32,611 nucleotides of DNA from Methanobacteriota archaeon (lineage in GTDB: Archaea; Thermoplasmatota; E2; JACPAO01). Made by a program: the position numbers and the translations under genes. The stretch spans positions 6,496-39,106 of the forward strand of contig JACPAO010000021.1 of NCBI GenBank assembly GCA_016180755.1, read 5' to 3'. The notes below the pieces were generated by a model. That model did no database searches. It had not been told where the DNA came from and worked only from the letters and a program-made list of their open reading frames with translations. This document shows, in pieces, positions 1 through 7,190 of the stretch; the stretch's first letter is position 1; every line of letters starts with the position of its first letter.

Positions 1-15
1 GGGGGGGGGGGGGGG
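1..15. other. Poly-G run at contig edge
   Basis: The window begins with fifteen consecutive G residues, followed by ordinary high-GC sequence. No other homopolymer of this length occurs in the window. It sits exactly at the edge and is most simply explained as an assembly or two-colour-chemistry poly-G artefact. It should not be read as biology. Confidence 0.7.
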
Positions 16-71
16 CGTCACGGGGCCCCATCGGACCTGAAGGGGCCCGCCCCACCGGCCCTTTGGCATCG

Positions 72-85
72 AGTTAGGCACTAGG
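72..85 (-). repeat. 14-bp intergenic repeat, copy 1 (perfect)
   Basis: AGTTAGGCACTAGG on the plus strand (CCTAGTGCCTAACT on the minus). It lies 17 bases before the ATG of the first lipoprotein gene. Confidence 0.9.
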
Positions 86-102
86 TCTGTGTCCGTCGGG
101 CC

Positions 103-1538
103 ATGGACGTCGGGTCGGCAAAGCTTAAGCGGGGCGATTCGAACCTGTCGAGCGTGCGTACGGTCGCAGTCCTCGCGGCGTTCAGCCTTGTTTTCTCAGG
201 TTGCGTCGCCGGCGGCACGAAAGGGCAGGCGCCCGAGGCGACGTCCGAGGGTAGCCTGATCGTGGTCGACGAGGCGTCGGGGCAGGCGATCGCGCTCGAA
301 AAAGGCAAAGGCGCGGTCGCGGGCCTCATCCGCGACGACATCGGCGTGCCCGTGGCGACGGCCCACGTGGCGCTGCTCCACACCGATTTCTCCGCCTACT
401 CCAACCGGACCGGGAAGTTCCAGGTGCTCAACGTCACGGCCGGCGCATACGTCGTTCGCATCGACCATCCCGACTACCGGGCCGCGGAGGAACCCATCGA
501 GGTCGTCGCGGGAAAGGTCCTCAACCTCCAGATCACGCTCCTTCCCAAGACGGACGCAGGCGCCGGCTACCGGGCGCACCTGCATGACTATTGGGGCGAT
601 TCAACGGAGGTCGTGGTCATCGCGAAGGACTTCGACTGGCACGAACCGTACGACAAGAACCGCCCCTACGCGGGCTACGAGCAGGTGAACCGCTACTACA
701 ACTTCGCGACGCAGGCGGGCGGCGTGAACCCCTGCCTCTACCAGGGCGAGGTGTACTTCAACAACCGGCACGTGTGGTTCGACAACCGCGAGCAACTGGT
801 GTGGGCGCGGGATCCCAGAAGGACTACAACGTCTCGACGCCGATCAAGAGCGGCGCGACGTTCGTGGCGGACGTGACGCCCTACATGTGGGACTCAAGCC
901 ATCAGGTCTTCACGCTCTGGTCGATGGCGCTGTGCATGCGCGCCGACAACGAGGAAGGCCAGTTCTTCGTCGGCAAGGTCCACGTCGACATGAAGCTCGT
1001 GAAGGGGTATGACGTGACGGCCGAGCCGCCGCATCCGAACTTCTGGGCGAACGGCACCACGTACAGCGTCGTGAACGGACCCGCGAAGAAGTACACGTCG
1101 CAGACCTATTCGCTCTACAAGAGCGGGTCGAACGGCGCCTTCGTCGTCAAGCCCACCTCGCCGCACATTGTCCCACCGGGAACGCTCGAACTCAGAGCGC
1201 GCCTCGAATGGAAGTACAGCCTCGCCACCGGCACGAAGGCCTGGAGCCTAACGTACCGGCCCGCGAACGTGAATCCCTACGAGGCGCGCGAGGATGGAGT
1301 GTTCAAGAGCGTTGCGCCGTCCGAGAAGGGCACGACCTATCGCACCTACACAATCGCGCTCAAGCCGGAGGAGACCGATGCGTTCTACCAGCTTCGCAGC
1401 AACTGGTACTTCTTCCTCAACTATGAAGGTGAGGAGAACGACTGGTACTGGGTCAACTCCTGTGGGTGCGACGTCGAGGTCAATCTGCAAGTGGACGCGA
1501 TCGGCGACCCCGCGAAGGCCGGCGCCGACAAGGCCTGA
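103..1538 (+). CDS. Surface lipoprotein with carboxypeptidase-regulatory-like domain (frameshifted)
   Basis: The ATG at 103 gives a short basic N-terminus, a hydrophobic stretch and a lipobox ending FSGC (Cys34), so an exported, lipid-anchored protein is expected. A GTG at 154 would give a tidier signal peptide and is a good alternative start. Residues about 70-145 form a carboxypeptidase-regulatory-like (CPD) beta-sandwich. The rest is a beta-rich domain rich in Trp and Tyr that I cannot name. The frame breaks near 808: codons in one frame read up to ...QLVWA, then continue as GSQKDYNVS... one frame away, running to the TGA at 1536-1538. Restoring one G in the GGG run at 809-811 joins the halves into about 478 residues. 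This may be a sequencing error or a real lesion. The C-terminal half shows no other stop or loss. A similar CPD-plus-beta-domain lipoprotein lies at 28255. Substrate unknown. Confidence 0.8.
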
Positions 1539-1586
1539 ATCCAGGGACCCGGTCCGTCGCGGGCGGTCGCCGACCCAACGCCTCCC

Positions 1587-1600
1587 AGTTAGGCACTAGG
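1587..1600 (-). repeat. 14-bp intergenic repeat, copy 2 (perfect)
   Basis: AGTTAGGCACTAGG on the plus strand, between the end of the first lipoprotein gene and the phosphatase gene, 44 bases before the latter's GTG start. Confidence 0.9.
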
Positions 1601-1643
1601 CCATCGCATAACCTCATCAAACCTTCGTCGCGTTCGGCCGCCC

Positions 1644-2330
1644 GTGCCCATCAAGGCGATCGCCGTCGACATCGACGGGACTCTCACGGATTACGACCGT
1701 CTCATGGACTTCGCGGGCGTCCGCGCCTTGCGGAAGGTCGAGGCATCGGGCGTCCCCGTCATCTGCGCGACGGGCAACGTGGCGCCGGTCACCAAGGCGT
1801 TCGCGAATTTCGCGGGGTTCACGGGGCCGATCGTCTGCGAGAACGGTGGAGCCGTCTACAGCAACGACATGCTGCGGCACAAGATCCTCTTCAACCGCAA
1901 GCGCGCCGACGACGCGGTCGCGCACTTGCGCACCCTGGGGATGAAGGTCCATTCCATCTGGAGCGACCCTTGGCGCGTGAGCGAGGTGGCGCTGAGCCTC
2001 AAGATGGACGAGGCGGCCATCCGTCGCGCGCTCGACGGCTGGGGGTTCGACATCGTGAGCACCCGGTTCGCGATCCACATCATGGAGCCCGGGCTCGACA
2101 AGCACAAGGGCTTGATTGAGAGCCTCGAGTTCCTTCCCCGCAACGTCAGGCCGACGGAGATCCTCTCGATCGGGGACAGCAACAACGACGAGACCATGCT
2201 CCGGGGCTGCAAGTACTCGGGCTGCGTGGGAAACGGTTCCGAGCGCGCCCGGAACGCGGCGAAGTTCGTCGCGGACAAGACGCACGGCTCGGGGGTGGTG
2301 CAGATCCTCAAGCATTACGGCGTGGCGTGA
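1644..2330 (+). CDS. pgp: Phosphoglycolate phosphatase, archaeal type (HAD family)
   Basis: HAD-superfamily phosphatase of 228 residues, the usual length of the archaeal phosphoglycolate phosphatase family. That family splits 2-phosphoglycolate into glycolate and phosphate in the cytoplasm. HAD motif I is DIDGT with the nucleophile Asp9 and acid/base Asp11; motif II is the Thr of CATGN (about 43); the conserved Lys lies near 152-154; motif IV is GDSNND (about 178-183), binding magnesium. The cap between them (about 85-150) is of the Cof/C2 type. The start is a GTG at 1644, directly before the PIKAIAVDIDG strand. It stands alone between two copies of the 14-base repeat. HAD substrate assignments by sequence are imperfect, so a sugar phosphatase is possible. 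Confidence 0.88.
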   Translation: MPIKAIAVDIDGTLTDYDRLMDFAGVRALRKVEASGVPVICATGNVAPVTKAFANFAGFTGPIVCENGGAVYSNDMLRHKILFNRKRADDAVAHLRTLGMKVHSIWSDPWRVSEVALSLKMDEAAIRRALDGWGFDIVSTRFAIHIMEPGLDKHKGLIESLEFLPRNVRPTEILSIGDSNNDETMLRGCKYSGCVGNGSERARNAAKFVADKTHGSGVVQILKHYGVA

Positions 2331-2363
2331 GAAGGTCGGGAGCCCGACCGGCCTCCGCGCACG

Positions 2364-2377
2364 CCTAGTGCCTAACT
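2364..2377 (+). repeat. 14-bp intergenic repeat, copy 3 (perfect)
   Basis: CCTAGTGCCTAACT, 33 bases after the phosphatase stop and before the putative DNA-binding gene. Imperfect flanking complementarity (CCGCGCA before, TGCAGCGG after) could fold around it. Confidence 0.9.
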
Positions 2378-2472
2378 TGCAGCGGGTCCAGAGGACCCAC
2401 ACGAAGCCCTCGGCGCGCCATTATCCGTCCATGGAAGCTGTTGCAGATGCAAACAGCCGGGCAAACCACGGG

Positions 2473-2964
2473 ATGCGTATGAGTGACGGCCGAAAGAAGG
2501 GCGGAGGAGGCCCACCAGGCAAGGATCTCACCCACCCGAGGTCGCCGCGGTACCAGGCCGACCTCATGGGCGTCGCGGTCCGCCTGCCCAAGGACCGGAT
2601 CGACCTTGCCCTGCAGATCGTCCGGAGCCGCGAAGAGCACGCCCTGCGGGATGGCCGCGTCGCGCCCGTGAAGCTCAGCGAGGTCATCCGGCATGTCGTC
2701 GACCTCGGCATGTACGAGCTCCAGGTCCGGGAGGCCGTCCAACGCATGACCCGGAAAGGGCGACCCTACACGCTCCCCGAGGTCGCCGACCACGTCCGCC
2801 TCCCCGAGTCCCTCCTTCGGAAGGAACTTGCGGCCCGCGGCGTCCAGGTACCGCCGCCCATCACCGTCGAGGCCCCCTGGCCCCAATTCGACCCGCCGGC
2901 GCCGGAGCCCGAGCTTACCAAGGACGCCGTGTTCGTGGAGCACCCGAAGCCGCCTAGTGCCTAA
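2473..2964 (+). CDS. Putative ribbon-helix-helix-like DNA-binding protein
   Basis: I do not recognise a named family. From the ATG at 2473 (another at 2479; an upstream ATG at 2431 is also in frame) the product has about 163 residues. After a Gly/Lys-rich basic head comes a strand-helix-helix pattern: GVAVRLP, then an amphipathic helix, then KLSEVIRHVVDLGMYEL. This looks like the ribbon-helix-helix fold of small archaeal repressors. A second helical unit, YTLPEVADHVRLPESLLRKEL, resembles a helix-turn-helix. The tail is Pro/Glu rich. The TATA-like CCATTATCC near 2419-2427 favours the 2473/2479 starts. The stop TAA lies inside repeat copy 4, so the last residues (PPSA) are encoded by the repeat. 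Function is inferred only from predicted fold. Confidence 0.7.
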   Translation: MRMSDGRKKGGGGPPGKDLTHPRSPRYQADLMGVAVRLPKDRIDLALQIVRSREEHALRDGRVAPVKLSEVIRHVVDLGMYELQVREAVQRMTRKGRPYTLPEVADHVRLPESLLRKELAARGVQVPPPITVEAPWPQFDPPAPEPELTKDAVFVEHPKPPSA

Positions 2965-2966
2965 CT
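2953..2966 (+). repeat. 14-bp intergenic repeat, copy 4 (perfect), shared by two gene ends
   Basis: CCTAGTGCCTAACT. The plus-strand gene ends in its TAA (2962-2964), and the convergent minus-strand gene ends in its TAG (2954-2956). A weak flanking CCCGA/TCGGG inverted repeat is present. Confidence 0.92.
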
Positions 2967-3274
2967 CGGGCGATTTCCGTGTCCAGGGCCTTCGTCAACC
3001 GGGCGAGATTGGACCGGTTCTTCCCCCAGTCCCACAGGCCCACCAGGATCCTGGATTCGGCCTTCACACGCGTGCCGCCCGACGGCCGCGCGAGGACGTC
3101 GACCGTGATCTCCTCTCCCCAAGAACGGATGCTGAAGCCCGAACGGACCACGACCCGCCGTTCGGTCCGCTCGCGGACCGTCCATCGGAGCGCCTTCAGC
3201 GTGCGCAGCAACGCCTCGAACACGACGACGGGGCCCGTCGCGTAGGAAAGGGAGACCGAGGCCACGGCCGGCAT
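2954..3274 (-). CDS. Small protein of unknown function, beta-rich
   Basis: A 106-residue cytoplasmic protein with no signal peptide or membrane segment. It reads as a helix (VVFEALLRTLKALRW) followed by alternating strands (RRVVVRSGFSIRSWGEEITVD, then GGTRVKAESRILVG) and an amphipathic C-terminal helix after DWGKN. This order resembles a small helix-grip or Bet v 1-like fold, and the SWGE and DWGKN stretches look conserved, but I cannot assign a family with confidence. Start is ATG at 3274. The last codons (ARVRH, stop) overlap repeat copy 4, so the C-terminus is repeat-encoded. The neighbours give no functional hint. Confidence 0.65.
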   Translation of the reverse strand: MPAVASVSLSYATGPVVVFEALLRTLKALRWTVRERTERRVVVRSGFSIRSWGEEITVDVLARPSGGTRVKAESRILVGLWDWGKNRSNLARLTKALDTEIARVRH

Positions 3275-3351
3275 TCGCCGCCCGGCTCCAAAAAATGCGC
3301 GGAACCGGCTGCCAACAATGGACGCATGGGTCCCGACGGGGACCGGGCCGA

Positions 3352-3365
3352 CCTAGTGCCTAACT
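3352..3365 (+). repeat. 14-bp intergenic repeat, copy 5 (perfect)
   Basis: CCTAGTGCCTAACT between two minus-strand genes: 77 bases upstream of the unknown small gene and 58 bases beyond the stop of the PRC-barrel gene. Confidence 0.9.
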
Positions 3366-3423
3366 GGAGGAGAAAGAGGGCCCCCAGGGGGTGAATCCCG
3401 GGGGCGGGTGGTGTGGTGGTTGC

Positions 3424-3663
3424 TCAATGGGTGGCGATGATGATGACGTCCCGGACCGAACGGACGCTCTCGAAGGGGAAGACCATGTGGCCCGCTGTGT
3501 CCTGGTGGTAGAGCCGAGGGTCGATCTCGTCGCTCGGTTCGATGAGGATGGAGACCAAGTCTCCCGTCTTCTCGTTCGCCGTGCAGTTCCGGAGGATCCC
3601 CAAGTAGGCACCCTCGTCGCTCATGACCGTCTTGCCGCGCAGCTCGCTCTCGAAAACCTTCAC
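3424..3663 (-). CDS. PRC-barrel domain protein
   Basis: A 79-residue single-domain protein. It has the typical PRC-barrel opening, a strand with GKTVMSDEGAYLG, followed by a strand carrying GDLVSILIEP and a closing strand VRDVIIIATH. Free-standing PRC-barrel proteins are common in archaea. Related barrels occur in RimM and photosynthetic reaction centre H subunits, but the role of the archaeal single-domain forms is not established. Start is ATG at 3663. A TATA-like GCTTATCTC on the minus strand lies near 3717-3729. The gene is alone between repeat copies 5 and 6. Confidence 0.85.
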   Translation of the reverse strand: MKVFESELRGKTVMSDEGAYLGILRNCTANEKTGDLVSILIEPSDEIDPRLYHQDTAGHMVFPFESVRSVRDVIIIATH

Positions 3664-3762
3664 TGTGCATCCGCTCCCGAAGCCGTTGTTAGGTGCACGT
3701 GAAAGACGGGGGAGGCCAGAGATAAGCGTGTCGAATTGAATCCGCCGCTCCGGCTGCTCCGC

Positions 3763-3803
3763 GGTTAGGCATTACGTCGGGCCGTCACGTGTAGTGCCTA
3801 ACT
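3763..3803. repeat. Head-to-head pair of degenerate 14-bp repeats forming a hairpin
   Basis: GGTTAGGCATTACG (3763-3776, 11 of 14 matching, minus orientation) faces TAGTGCCTAACT (3792-3803, last 12 of 14, plus orientation). The arms pair as GTTAGGCA plus a G-T wobble plus TAC, then a two-base bulge and GT, around a short GC-rich loop. It lies between the PRC-barrel gene's upstream region and the stop of the next minus-strand gene. No T-run follows, so it is not a classical terminator. Confidence 0.8.
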
Positions 3804-3808
3804 CGGCT

Positions 3809-4786
3809 CTACATCGAGAAGTCCTGGTACGTCCGAGCGACTAGCGAGATCCGCAAATAGTTCGGCCCGGTCACAAGGGTCGCCTTCGAGTCGAAGATCC
3901 AGTCCCCGACCTTCGGCTTCTCCATCGTCTTGTTGAGCGCCTTCGTGCACGTCGACGGAGGGCTGCTGTCCTGATGCCCCTCGGTCTGCGCCGACGCCGC
4001 GTCCTGCGGCTTCACCGTGAGGCTCCAACTTCCCGCCTGCGGATTGCACTTCACGTCGAAGCGCAGCACCATCTCGTGGACCGTGGCGTCGACCTTGAAC
4101 GCCTGGTTCGACTGCTGGCTCGGCTGGTCCCGCAGGTCGATCGCCGGCACGAGCGCCTTGACCGAAGCCCGCACGTAGGGTCCCGTGTAGTTCTCCCCGA
4201 AATCGGAGAGCTTCAACCCGAACTGGACGTTACCCGAAGCGTCCAGGAACGACAGGTGCCCGAAGAACCCCGCCTTCGCGTTGTAGGAATACCGCACCCG
4301 CGGCTTCCCCAGCTCCGACGCCTCCACCTCGAACTCGTCCCCCGAGGCGCCCACGGCCTTGATGACCCGCGTCTGCCCGTCCCACTGCGTCGACCACTCC
4401 TTCCCCGCCGCCAACGGCCAACGGAAGTACTCGACCTTCTTGTTCCCCTGATTGCCCGAAAGCGACGACTTCTCGATCGGACCCACGTAGCTCACGTCCG
4501 TCTCGGCGTCGAAGGCCGCCTGCATGCGGCTCGTCGTGTCGAGCGTGTACGCACCCGAACCCACCTCGGTGACGATGAGCGTCGTCGGATCCCCGGATCC
4601 CGAGGCGGACGCGTACTTCCACCAACGACCCTTCACCCACGTCATCGGCTTCGCAAACGGGTCCGGCGCGGCCGCCTCCGAATACTCCGGCAGGTACGGG
4701 TCCACGCAGACCGGGTCGCAGTTCTTCTTCTCCGCGCAGCCTGATAGAAAGACGACGAGCGACAGGACGCAGACCGAGATCTTCAA
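3809..4786 (-). CDS. Lipoprotein of unknown function
   Basis: From a TTG at 4786 (LKISVCVLSL...) the product has 325 residues with a compact signal peptide and lipobox FLSGC (Cys17). A longer in-frame extension exists but would place about 20 residues before the signal. The mature protein is beta-rich with many Trp, Tyr and Lys residues and no domain that I can name. It includes YVGPIEKSSLSG and ends DFSM, 5 bases before the repeat pair. Two cysteines follow the lipid site closely (KNCDPVCVDP), and two more pair up later. It lies 10 bases downstream of a small membrane protein gene on the same strand, so the two are probably cotranscribed. Substrate unknown. Confidence 0.75.
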   Translation of the reverse strand: MKISVCVLSLVVFLSGCAEKKNCDPVCVDPYLPEYSEAAAPDPFAKPMTWVKGRWWKYASASGSGDPTTLIVTEVGSGAYTLDTTSRMQAAFDAETDVSYVGPIEKSSLSGNQGNKKVEYFRWPLAAGKEWSTQWDGQTRVIKAVGASGDEFEVEASELGKPRVRYSYNAKAGFFGHLSFLDASGNVQFGLKLSDFGENYTGPYVRASVKALVPAIDLRDQPSQQSNQAFKVDATVHEMVLRFDVKCNPQAGSWSLTVKPQDAASAQTEGHQDSSPPSTCTKALNKTMEKPKVGDWIFDSKATLVTGPNYLRISLVARTYQDFSM

Positions 4787-4796
4787 CCGGCGCCCC

Positions 4797-5153
4797 CTAC
4801 AGCCAGCCCTTGGCCAACACGACCACGCCAAGGACGCTTCCGACAAGGCAGATGAGCAGGTACAGCGGCAGCGCGAAGTTCTCGCGCGCCGTCTTCGCCG
4901 TGTCCCGGATCAAGAGGCCCATGACGATGGCGATCATGAACCCGACCGGCACGAAGAACGGGTTCGTGATGTCCGCGCCCTGGAGGCGGTCGACGTGCAA
5001 CCAACCGGCGCTCACGAAGAAACCGACCGCCATCCACGTGTTGTGCCGAAGACGGATCTCCCGCGCCGTCGGCACCTCGTCCGGGTGCAGGGGCGCCCGC
5101 GCGTTGAAGTCGGCGTCCGTCATGCCTTCCACGATCAAAGGAGGGACCGCCAT
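4797..5153 (-). CDS. Small integral membrane protein
   Basis: About 118 residues from ATG 5153; an ATG at 5123 is an equally possible start. A charged cytoplasmic head (DADFNARAPLHPDEVPTAREIRLRHN) precedes three predicted membrane segments: TWMAVGFFVSAGWL, FFVPVGFMIAIVMGLLI and LPLYLLICLVGSVLGVVVLA. I do not recognise the family. A TATA-like CGTATCTAG on the minus strand (5182-5190) lies about 30 bases ahead of 5153. It precedes a lipoprotein gene by 10 bases, suggesting a two-gene membrane/surface operon. Confidence 0.65.
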   Translation of the reverse strand: MAVPPLIVEGMTDADFNARAPLHPDEVPTAREIRLRHNTWMAVGFFVSAGWLHVDRLQGADITNPFFVPVGFMIAIVMGLLIRDTAKTARENFALPLYLLICLVGSVLGVVVLAKGWL

Positions 5154-5199
5154 CGCGAATCCCTCGCGCATCCCCCGGCAGCTAGATACGGTTTTTCCG

Positions 5200-5213
5200 A
5201 GTTAGGCACTAGG
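5200..5213 (-). repeat. 14-bp intergenic repeat, copy 7 (perfect)
   Basis: AGTTAGGCACTAGG on the plus strand. The minus-strand gene downstream uses the TAA inside it (5202-5204) as its stop, so its C-terminal residues PPSA are repeat-encoded, as in the gene ending at 2964. Confidence 0.92.
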
Positions 5214-5450
5214 CGGGCGACGCCCCGGCTCCACCAACGTCCGCACGGCGTCCCGCACGAGCCCGAACATCCGGAACCATGCCCATACGGCGGCCGCGAA
5301 GAACGCGAGGACGCCAAACCAGGCGAAGAGGCCGGCGACGTCAAGCCAGGCGCCTCCCCCCTCTGCCATGCTCCCGAACCCGAGCAGGGCGATGTACCCG
5401 AACGCCGCCCACGCCGCAAACAGCGCCAACCGGCCCCACGCGGTGGCCAT
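5202..5450 (-). CDS. Small two-helix membrane protein
   Basis: An 82-residue protein with two hydrophobic segments, RLALFAAWAAFGYIALLGFG and VAGLFAWFGVLAFFAAAVWAWF, then a basic tail (RDAVRTLVEPGRR). Start is ATG at 5450. No family recognised. The length, positive-inside tail and lack of competing ORFs with better content support a real gene. Its final four residues and stop come from repeat copy 7. Confidence 0.6.
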   Translation of the reverse strand: MATAWGRLALFAAWAAFGYIALLGFGSMAEGGGAWLDVAGLFAWFGVLAFFAAAVWAWFRMFGLVRDAVRTLVEPGRRPPSA

Positions 5451-5517
5451 GCCTCAAGGGAATGCTCCCCAAACCCAAGAGCCTTGCCGCGAAAGGGCCG
5501 TCGACGCGCGCCGACGC

Positions 5518-5928
5518 CTAGGTGCGGCGCCGGACCGCCACGACGAGCGTCCCCACGGCGAACGTCGTCAAGACCGCCGTGAAGGCCGGGATCCCCTTGC
5601 CCGCGCCCTGCGCTCCGCCCGTCTCGTTGCCCGCCCCCGTCGTCGTGGGACAAGCCGCGGCATTCTCCGTCGTCGTCGTGGTCGTTGGCGGCGGGGACGT
5701 CGTCGTCGACCCCGTCGGCGGCAAGGTCGGCGGGAACGGCGGCGTCGTCGTGGTGGTCGTGGTAGGCATCGTCGTGGTCGTCGTCGCGTTCCCGTAGGTC
5801 GGAGCCGTCGTGCAGTCCGCCGCCCGAGGCGTGGTCGTCGTCGGCGACTGACTGAACACCGCCCCCGCCATGAACGCCAAGACCGTTCCCACGAGCACCA
5901 AGGTTGCACTAACAACTCGTACCGACAT
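5518..5928 (-). CDS. Thr-rich surface protein with C-terminal sorting-like anchor
   Basis: A 136-residue exported protein. It has an N-terminal signal peptide (SATLVLVGTVLAFMAGAVFS), then a long Thr/Pro-rich low-complexity stalk likely to be heavily O-glycosylated. It ends in a glycine-rich hinge, a hydrophobic helix and a basic end (GIPAFTAVLTTFAVGTLVVA then RRR). That tripartite C-terminus is the layout of archaeosortase-type (PGF-CTERM-like) anchors, though the PGF motif here reads IPAF. A second protein of the same design is encoded at 21527-21991, sharing PFPPTLP in the stalk and GIPxFTA at the anchor. Start is ATG at 5928. It probably forms part of the cell envelope. Confidence 0.75.
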   Translation of the reverse strand: MSVRVVSATLVLVGTVLAFMAGAVFSQSPTTTTPRAADCTTAPTYGNATTTTTMPTTTTTTTPPFPPTLPPTGSTTTSPPPTTTTTTENAAACPTTTGAGNETGGAQGAGKGIPAFTAVLTTFAVGTLVVAVRRRT

Positions 5929-6055
5929 GTGAATCCAAACCTCGGCGGCCTCCGGTCAAACGAAAAGCCTTGTAGGACACCCCTCGCGCGGACCTCGAAC
6001 GACCCTCGAACCCCTAACTAGATACGAACCCTCACAATCGCGGACCCCGGGTAGC

Positions 6056-6622
6056 ATGGCCGACCGACCGAACGTCACCGTCCCCATCGCGCTGCTTGCG
6101 ACCGCCGCCGCCACGATGCACGCGAGCCTCGGGCTCATCGTCAACCTCGACCTCCCCCAGGTCGGCTACGGGTTCGCCGCCATGGCCGCCGGCTTCTTCC
6201 TCGCAGGCGTCGCCCTCTTCTTCGCCCACAAGGCCGTCGGGCTCCTCTTGAACTGGATCGCCCTCGGGGCCGCCGGCATCGGAGCGACCTGGGCCGGCAC
6301 GAGCAGCTACGTCCCCCGCACCGTCGAGCCCGCCTTCATCATCACGAGCGTCGCCGCCATCGCGCTCCTTTGGAGCGCCTTCTACGCGCTCAACTGGTGG
6401 CTCGGCGGCAACCCCTCGCGCTTCCTCGTCCGGATGGGCCTCGGGTTCTTCGTCGCGGCCGCTGCGAACCTCGCCTACATCCCCATGGAGATCATGGACG
6501 ACGTCTACCTCTTCATCGCGGACGACGTCATCAGCGCGGCCGGCCTGAGCCTCGCGGGGGTCTTCCTCGTACGCTACGGCCGCCAGAAGGCGCCGCCGGC
6601 CCCGAAGCCACCGGAGAAGTGA
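6056..6622 (+). CDS. Polytopic membrane protein of unknown function
   Basis: A 188-residue protein with about six hydrophobic segments (near residues 8-28, 36-57, 62-80, 92-112, 125-143 and 150-172) and a short Pro/Lys-rich cytoplasmic tail (KAPPAPKPPEK). Only a few charged residues lie within the helices, including MEIMDD between the last two. I cannot name a family. Start is ATG at 6056, with a TATA-like CTAGATACG at about 6017-6025. The same 9-mer occurs at 5182-5190. Its 3' end overlaps the tail of the convergent gene on the minus strand by about 90 bases. Confidence 0.7.
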   Translation: MADRPNVTVPIALLATAAATMHASLGLIVNLDLPQVGYGFAAMAAGFFLAGVALFFAHKAVGLLLNWIALGAAGIGATWAGTSSYVPRTVEPAFIITSVAAIALLWSAFYALNWWLGGNPSRFLVRMGLGFFVAAAANLAYIPMEIMDDVYLFIADDVISAAGLSLAGVFLVRYGRQKAPPAPKPPEK

Positions 6623-6908
6623 CGACGTCCGGCTCGACGCGGGCAGGCGCCCCGCCACGCGAGCCTCGCCAATGAACCGCCACAAATCCTACGCACGCCG
6701 CGAAGCCCACACCGATCACCACGTAGGCAAGAGCTCCAAACGTCGGCACGCACAAGGATCTCGTCTGGCCGCCGCCCGCCAAGGAACCCGTGCATTCGGA
6801 GCCCGCGGCGAGCAAGGCAAGGCCCAACGAGGACGAAACGGCGAGCGTCACCACGGCGGCGACCAGCCACGAGCAACGCGATTGGTCGGGTGTCGCCCTG
6901 TCGCTCAC
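6531..6908 (-). CDS. Putative small membrane protein
   Basis: From a GTG at 6908 (a TTG at 6917 is also in frame) about 125 residues. Two hydrophobic segments are clear: WLVAAVVTLAVSSSLGLALL and FGALAYVVIGVGFAACVGFV, separated by a short loop with two cysteines (ECTGSLAGGGQTRSLC). The remaining tail is Pro/Arg/Gly rich and lies antisense to the end of the convergent membrane-protein gene, so it may be read-through after loss of an earlier stop. No family recognised. It sits immediately beside a transposon remnant, so the locus may be rearranged. Confidence 0.5.
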   Translation of the reverse strand: MSDRATPDQSRCSWLVAAVVTLAVSSSLGLALLAAGSECTGSLAGGGQTRSLCVPTFGALAYVVIGVGFAACVGFVAVHWRGSRGGAPARVEPDVVTSPVASGPAAPSGGRSVRGRPPRGSGRPR

Positions 6909-6938
6909 GGTCGACAATCAAGAACACGTTAGAGATAA

Positions 6939-7181
6939 CTGTCGGACCTACGCTGCAGCGTTTGTCGCGCCTTGGTCCCAAAACGGCTCGCGCAACGAGA
7001 GCACAACTGCGTGGCGCGCGGCTACCGCGCTCATCGCGACTTGAACGCTGCGGAGAACATTCGCGAGTTAGGCGAGCTCCAACTACCCCGGGAACCGGGG
7101 AAAGTCACGCCTGCAGAGACTGGAAGTTACGGGGCCTCGCGCCCGGTGCCGGTCGAGGAAGCAGGAATGTCTGAACAATGA
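6939..7181 (+). pseudogene. TnpB (IS200/IS605 family) C-terminal remnant
   Basis: An open stretch of 80 codons after two stops (TAG 6930, TAA 6936) with the C-terminal signature of the RNA-guided nuclease TnpB. It has a zinc-ribbon half CSVC, a second half with one Cys kept and the other replaced by Arg (CVARG instead of CxxCG), and then HRDLNAAENI carrying the RuvC-III aspartate. The tail (LPREPGKVTPAETG... VPVEEAG) also matches the usual TnpB end. About 300 N-terminal residues, including the RuvC-I and RuvC-II residues, are missing, so it cannot be an active nuclease. It ends 19 bases from the 3' end of cdc48. The more AT-rich sequence after its stop may include the transposon's right end. 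Confidence 0.75.
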
Positions 7182-7190
7182 GTCCATTGT
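7175..7190. repeat. Perfect hairpin at end of tnpB remnant
   Basis: ACAATG (7175-7180), loop AGTC, CATTGT (7185-7190). It overlaps the tnpB stop codon and lies 10 bases before the cdc48 stop. It could be a subterminal hairpin of an IS200/IS605 right end or a bidirectional transcription end. The sequence alone does not decide. Confidence 0.55.

Noticed and set aside
134-150. tRNA T-arm-like GGTTCGAATC on the minus strand
   Set aside because: The flanking bases do not pair as a five-base stem, no acceptor or anticodon arms can be found, and it lies in the lipoprotein's N-terminal region. A similar match at about 9943-9952 is inside the carbonic anhydrase gene and also fails to fold.
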